Shown piece after piece: positions 60,276-64,000 of a stretch of DNA of 64,000 bases. Under the pieces are notes generated by a model. It ran no database searches, was not told the origin of the DNA, and saw only the letters and a program-made list of their open reading frames with translations. Position 1 is the stretch's first letter; the number at the start of each line of letters is the position of its first letter. Source of the DNA: Cryobacterium breve (lineage in GTDB: Bacteria; Actinomycetota; Actinomycetes; Actinomycetales; Microbacteriaceae); the NCBI RefSeq assembly GCF_027594785.1, contig NZ_CP075584.1:496001-560000 (forward strand), read 5' to 3'. Made by a program: the position numbers and the translations under genes.

Positions 60276-60315
60276 CGGCCATAGAGTGGCATCCTCTGCC
60301 GGGATGCGGACTTGT

Positions 60316-60492
60316 CTACCGGGATGCGGCATTGTTGCGGCCGAAGGAGATCCGCGCACGGACGCTCCGCCACAACCCGGCGAGATTACTGACGGTCATC
60401 GACAACGCTTGTCCAGCCGCCGGAGCCATCGCCGCGATGACTCCCAGGATCACGACCCATCCGACGTTCCCAAGCTTCTTCTTCGTTGACAC
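60316..60492 (-). CDS. Small membrane protein of unknown function
   Basis: This 58-residue frame starts at GTG 60492 with the strong site AGGGGGA just upstream. Residues 1-8 are Lys-rich (VSTKKKLGN), followed by one hydrophobic helix (VGWVVILGVIAAMAPAAG) and a basic, Arg-rich tail. This is a plausible single-pass protein. It lies just outside the right repeat of the island. I recognise no family. The flanking stretches 60105-60315 and 60493-60728 hold no other gene I can support. Confidence 0.5.
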   Translation of the reverse strand: MSTKKKLGNVGWVVILGVIAAMAPAAGQALSMTVSNLAGLWRSVRARISFGRNNAASR

Positions 60493-60728
60493 GCGGTTCC
60501 CCCTACAACGAGCACGCAACTGCACGCCCTGATCAGAACCACCAGTAGAGCAACAGTTCCTGTGCGCCTCATGCACGGGCGACAACCCACAATCTCGACG
60601 GCGAGCCAGCGCGTCTCTTGCTTCAGGATCGTGTTGTCGCGCGTGTCGCCCGCAGTTCCGAAATGTGGGCGCAGGCTGTAGATTGCTCTGTGCCCTGCTC
60701 CTCCCGAGCCGACTGAGAGGTTCATCTC

Positions 60729-61589
60729 ATGATTCTGGTGACCGGTGCCACAGGCAACATCGGCTCTCATCTGGTTGCAACTTTGCTCGACCAGGACGCC
60801 CCTGTCCGAGTCCTGGTACGCGACGCAAACAAGGCCCGGGCCGCATTCGGGGACAGCGTCGACATCGTGTCCGGTGATCTGCGTGACGCCTCCTCAGTGA
60901 GCGCCGCGCTCACGGGCGCCGAGAGGGTCTTCCTGAACTCGCCGTCACCCGAAGGGTTCTTCGACCTGCAGCGGCCGCTCATCGACGCCGCTGAGGCTGC
61001 CGGCGTCGAACAGCTCGTGCGGCTGTCGGTGCTCGGAGCCGCGCCCGACGCCACGACGAGCTTCGGGCGCGGGCACTTCTCACTGGACGAGCACCTCAAG
61101 GCGTCGGCCCTGAGCTGGACGATCCTGCAGCCGAACGGTTTCATGCAGAATCTGCTCAGTAGCGCCGAGACGATCAAGGCAGGGGCCATCTACGCCTCGG
61201 CCGGAGACGGGCATGTCTCGATGATCGACGCACGCGACATTGCCGAGGTCGCCGCAGCCGTCCTCACCACGGGCGGGCACACCGGAGAGTCGCTCGTGCT
61301 GACCGGAGGCGAGGCCTTCACGTATGGCGACGCCGCAGCCGCCTTCGCCGCGGAGCTCGGCCATGACGTCCACTACGTCGACACGCCACCGGAGGTCACC
61401 CGCAAGAACCTGCTGGGATTCGGACTGCCAGCCGGGCAGGTCGAGGACATCCTCGCGCTGTTTGAAATCTTCCGGGCTGGCTACGCCTCCACCGTCACGC
61501 CCACCGTCGCGAACGTGCTCGGTCGGGCACCACGCTCCCTGGCGACGTTCGTCCATGACTACCGGGGGGCCTTCACGGACCACGCCTGA
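60729..61589 (+). CDS. NmrA-like/atypical SDR family NAD(P)-binding protein
   Basis: This 286-residue Rossmann protein begins MILVTGATGNIGSHLVATLL. SGDLRDASSVSAALTGAERV follows, and no classical YxxxK pair is evident, which places it with the NmrA/azoreductase-like atypical SDRs. Members are NAD(P)H quinone or dye reductases or redox sensors. A GAGAGG-type site precedes ATG 60729. It stands alone between the island and the pterin-related cluster. Confidence 0.85.
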   Translation: MILVTGATGNIGSHLVATLLDQDAPVRVLVRDANKARAAFGDSVDIVSGDLRDASSVSAALTGAERVFLNSPSPEGFFDLQRPLIDAAEAAGVEQLVRLSVLGAAPDATTSFGRGHFSLDEHLKASALSWTILQPNGFMQNLLSSAETIKAGAIYASAGDGHVSMIDARDIAEVAAAVLTTGGHTGESLVLTGGEAFTYGDAAAAFAAELGHDVHYVDTPPEVTRKNLLGFGLPAGQVEDILALFEIFRAGYASTVTPTVANVLGRAPRSLATFVHDYRGAFTDHA

Positions 61590-61634
61590 AGCTCCGCCGC
61601 TCGCCATTCCTGATCGGGGACAGAATTCGTCGGC

Positions 61635-62372
61635 CTAGGCGCGCTCCGCCAACCGTTCATCGCCACTCTCTGACCGTCGTGCGGCGAGCCAGACCACGTC
61701 GCGCCCGAAGGATTCGACCAGCAGGACGAGCGCCAGCGCGACGAGCAGCGCATCAACACCGGGGAGAAGCCGTGTCGCGGCCGTCGCCAGGGCGATGCCC
61801 TGCACGGCCGTGACGACCTTCCGCCAATAACGGTAGGGCAGCTGCCGGCAGAGCCAGGGGAAGATCCACCCGGCAACGACGAAGAGGTACCGCATGGTGC
61901 CGATCCAGAGGACCCAGGTACCCAGGTCCTTCGCCACGTAAACGCTCAGCACGAGCAACAGGAACGCGTCGACTTCCATGTCGAACCGCGCGCCGAGCTC
62001 GCTCGCGGAATTCGTACGCCGTGCGACCCAGCCGTCGACGGCGTCCAGAACGAGGGCAGGCACGACCAGGGCCACCATCAGTGCGACGGGTATCGGCGCG
62101 AGGAACGACACGACGACGATCCCGCTAATGACCCCGACGAGCGTCGACCGCGCCGCCGTGACCATGTTCGCGGGCCCGAAACGAGTCGCGTGTCTCCGCT
62201 GGAGCTCGCGCAGAAGCAGCGCATTCGAAATCACGAGGTAGCCGAGGGCCACCAGCCAGCCGACGGCAGGCACCCACGACCGGCCCCAGGACCCAGCGGC
62301 CAGGCCGAGGAACGTCGCGGCGGCGGTCCCGGCGATCACCGACGAAATCGGAGCGAATTGAACTCTATGCAT
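61635..62372 (-). CDS. CDP-alcohol phosphatidyltransferase-family membrane protein
   Basis: This 245-residue polytopic protein has six or so hydrophobic segments. The family motif is present: DAVDGWVARR, then GARFDMEVDA, which fits D-x2-D-G-x2-A-R...G-x3-D-x3-D with all four Asp. It would transfer a phosphoalcohol group from a CDP-alcohol, as in phospholipid synthesis; the substrate is unknown. It is divergent from the dehydrogenase gene across 75 bases, and this pairing suggests that it serves the same pathway. Confidence 0.88.
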   Translation of the reverse strand: MHRVQFAPISSVIAGTAAATFLGLAAGSWGRSWVPAVGWLVALGYLVISNALLLRELQRRHATRFGPANMVTAARSTLVGVISGIVVVSFLAPIPVALMVALVVPALVLDAVDGWVARRTNSASELGARFDMEVDAFLLLVLSVYVAKDLGTWVLWIGTMRYLFVVAGWIFPWLCRQLPYRYWRKVVTAVQGIALATAATRLLPGVDALLVALALVLLVESFGRDVVWLAARRSESGDERLAERA

Positions 62373-62447
62373 CCCTGTCTCGTTTCTGTGTTAACCCATC
62401 TGTTAAGACGGCGCTCCGGCATCAATCGTTCACGAACGGGAGGGACT

Positions 62448-63428
62448 GTGCTCGAGTCTTCCGCTTTCTGGGTGGAATCGCCCAACGTCGGGGTTCTCCG
62501 GCGGGAACCCTTGCCGCAACCCGGCGAGGGAGAGGTGCTCGTGAGGACGCTCTATACCGGAGTCAGCCGAGGCACCGAGGCTTCGGTCTTCAGCGGACAG
62601 GTCCCGGTCAGCGAGTTCGAGCGGATGCGCGCCCCCTACCAGGACGGCGACTTTCCGGGGCCGGTCAAGTACGGGTACCTGAATGTCGGCGTCGTGGATC
62701 GGGGACCCGAATCCCTCCGAGGCCGGATCGTGTTCACGCTTTTCCCCCACCAGTCAGCATTCGTCGTCCCTGCCGATGCGGTCGTGCCGGTTCCCGCCGG
62801 GATCCCGGCACGCCGCGCCGTGCTCGCAGGCGCGGTCGAAACGGCCGTCAATGTGCTCTGGGATGCCCGTCCTCTCGTCGGCGACCGCGTGTCCGTCATC
62901 GGCGCGGGCATGATCGGATGCTGTGTCGCACGACTGCTCCGCGGCATCCCCGGAGTCGAAGTCGTTTTGATCGACGTCAACCCGGCGCGCCAGGCGGTGG
63001 CCGATCGATTGGGCGTTGGCTTCGCCGACGCCGCGCGGCCGCCCGGTGACCGGGACATCGTCATCAACACGAGCGGCTCGGCCGCCGGCTTGCAGCTCTC
63101 CCTCGAAACAGTGGTCACCGATGGTGAGGTCGTGGAGGCGAGCTGGTACGGCGATCGACCGGTCACGCTCATGCTGGGTGCCGATTTCCACTCGCGACGA
63201 CTGACGATCCGGTCGAGCCAGGTCGGAGCGGTCGCAGCGAGTCGCCGGGGAAACCGGTCGACGCGCGAACGCCTTGAGTTGGCCCTGCGGCTCCTGCACG
63301 ACCCGGCCTACGATGCCGTGCTGACCGGTGAATCCTCGTGGCGCGATCTTCCCGAGGTGATGGCGACCCTCGCCCGGGGGGCTCCGGATGTCCTGTGTCA
63401 CACCATCGTGTGGGGAGAACCAGAATGA
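62448..63428 (+). CDS. MDR-superfamily (zinc-binding alcohol dehydrogenase-like) oxidoreductase
   Basis: This 326-residue protein has the MDR layout: an N-terminal GroES-like domain with TLYTGVSRGTEASVFSG, and a Rossmann domain with VGDRVSVIGAGMIGCCVARL and IDVNPARQAVADRLG. The canonical catalytic Cys and structural four-Cys lobe are not evident, so zinc use is doubtful. GTG 62448 follows a GGGAGGGA site. Its stop overlaps the next start (ATGA), so it is coupled to the pterin synthase homologue. Confidence 0.87.
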   Translation: MLESSAFWVESPNVGVLRREPLPQPGEGEVLVRTLYTGVSRGTEASVFSGQVPVSEFERMRAPYQDGDFPGPVKYGYLNVGVVDRGPESLRGRIVFTLFPHQSAFVVPADAVVPVPAGIPARRAVLAGAVETAVNVLWDARPLVGDRVSVIGAGMIGCCVARLLRGIPGVEVVLIDVNPARQAVADRLGVGFADAARPPGDRDIVINTSGSAAGLQLSLETVVTDGEVVEASWYGDRPVTLMLGADFHSRRLTIRSSQVGAVAASRRGNRSTRERLELALRLLHDPAYDAVLTGESSWRDLPEVMATLARGAPDVLCHTIVWGEPE

Positions 63429-63823
63429 CGTACACGGTTACGGTCCGGGACCATCTGATGATCGCCCACAGTCTCACGGGCGACGCCTTCGGCGCTGCCC
63501 AGCGACTCCACGGAGCCACATTCATCGTCGACGCAACCGTCGCTGCGGGCGGCCTCGACGCCAACGGCGTCGTGGTGGACATCGGCAGACTCGCGAGCGC
63601 GCTCGCGGAGATCACGGGGTCGCTCACGTACCGCAACCTCGACGAAGACCCGCGGTTCCGGGGCCGGAACACAACCACGGAAGTGCTCTGCACAGCGATC
63701 GCGGATCGGCTGGCCGAAGAGGTGCAGGCAGGGTCGCTCGGCCCCGTTCAGAAGCTGGACTCCATCACGGTCACGCTCCATGAGTCACACATCGCGTGGG
63801 CAAGCTACACGAGGACGCCATGA
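63425..63823 (+). CDS. 6-pyruvoyltetrahydropterin synthase / QueD-family homologue, atypical
   Basis: This 132-residue single T-fold domain belongs by layout to the PTPS/QueD family, which converts dihydroneopterin triphosphate. HLMIAHSL gives the first zinc His (15). RLHGATF has His29, but the usual second His of LHGH is Ala31, and the catalytic Cys expected about position 25 is Ala. TTTEVLCTAIADRL and LHESHIAWASY match the C-terminal substrate Glu region. The missing residues mean that a standard reaction is unlikely. It is coupled by ATGA overlaps on both sides. Confidence 0.78.
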   Translation: MTYTVTVRDHLMIAHSLTGDAFGAAQRLHGATFIVDATVAAGGLDANGVVVDIGRLASALAEITGSLTYRNLDEDPRFRGRNTTTEVLCTAIADRLAEEVQAGSLGPVQKLDSITVTLHESHIAWASYTRTP

Positions 63824-64000
63824 GCGTGTCCGCCGAAAGTCGGGTCTCCTTCTTCGTGCCCGCAGCGATCGACGACCCCGCCAGGGTCAGCGGCGGCAAC
63901 GTCTACGACCAGCACGTTCGCGATGGGCTCCGACGCCGCGGCTGGGAGGTGCACATGGTTCCGATCCCGCCGGATGACGGCACGCTCGCGGCCCAGACCC
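63820..64000 (+). CDS. Glycosyltransferase (N-terminal part, cut by the window end)
   Basis: Sixty codons are visible from ATG 63820, overlapping the preceding stop (ATGA). SRVSFFVPAAIDDPARVSGG then NVYDQHVRDGLRRRGWEVHM has the GT-B donor or acceptor N-terminal pattern, with a Gly-Gly-Asn loop before the first helix, as in GT4 enzymes. The remainder lies outside the window. The family assignment rests on this fragment and on the cluster context. Confidence 0.6.
   Translation, partial: MSVSAESRVSFFVPAAIDDPARVSGGNVYDQHVRDGLRRRGWEVHMVPIPPDDGTLAAQT

Overview
The window is 64 kb of high-GC chromosomal DNA from an actinobacterium, most likely a member of Microbacteriaceae. The evidence is the content (RbpA, WhiA, OpcA, SURF1/CtaA/CtaB, DUF3099, a DUF222-HNH protein, a GlgM-type glycogen synthase, an ANTAR response regulator) and a gene order that follows the core blocks of other Actinobacteria. 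The genus cannot be fixed from the window.

Layout. 0-18 kb: a GDSL-type hydrolase tail, a D,D-carboxypeptidase, a TrmH/SpoU methyltransferase, a sirtuin, a histidine phosphatase, a glycosyltransferase, a hydrolase, a DnaQ-like exonuclease, ribosomal protein L31 type B, an ABC ATPase, divergent glycogen genes (glgM-like and glgC), serB, a DUF222-HNH protein, a FabG-like reductase, the DUF3099/86-aa/SURF1 operon, an ABC-F ATPase and a TetR regulator. 18-25 kb: the suf operon (sufB-sufD-Rieske ferredoxin-sufC-DUF59) and the haem A genes ctaA and ctaB. 24.8-33 kb: a sugar-phosphate operon tkt-tal-pgi-zwf-opcA-pgl, mostly joined by 4-bp start/stop overlaps. 33-54.8 kb: rbpA, secG, gap-pgk-tpiA, sodA, whiA, rapZ, uvrC, uvrA, uvrB, coaE, rpsA, a DUF885 protein, polA, a hotdog thioesterase, a PdtaR-like regulator and tRNA-Leu(CAA). 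54.9-60.3 kb: an apparent island at the tRNA-Leu 3' end. It is bounded by a near-perfect 19-bp direct repeat and holds a thermolysin-like metalloprotease, a ComEC-type MBL hydrolase and a convergent DUF2235 hydrolase, with no recognisable integrase. 60.3-64 kb: a small membrane protein, an NmrA-like protein, and the start of a cluster with a CDP-alcohol phosphotransferase, a dehydrogenase, an atypical pterin synthase homologue and a glycosyltransferase.

Sequence quality. Twenty genes, including polA, uvrA/B/C, zwf, pgi, tkt, tpiA and whiA, are interrupted by about 28 single-base indels. Twenty-one of these are the same event: SAGCTS (S = C or G) read as SAGGCTS, or its complement. Such genes cannot all be broken in a living cell, so I annotate them as single CDSs and treat the indels as systematic sequencing errors. 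Their shared AGCT core suggests a modified base at that motif. Protein lengths given for these genes are after repair.

The two most interesting items are the tRNA-Leu island with its protease/MBL/DUF2235 set, and the AGCT error signature, which may reveal a DNA methyltransferase encoded elsewhere.
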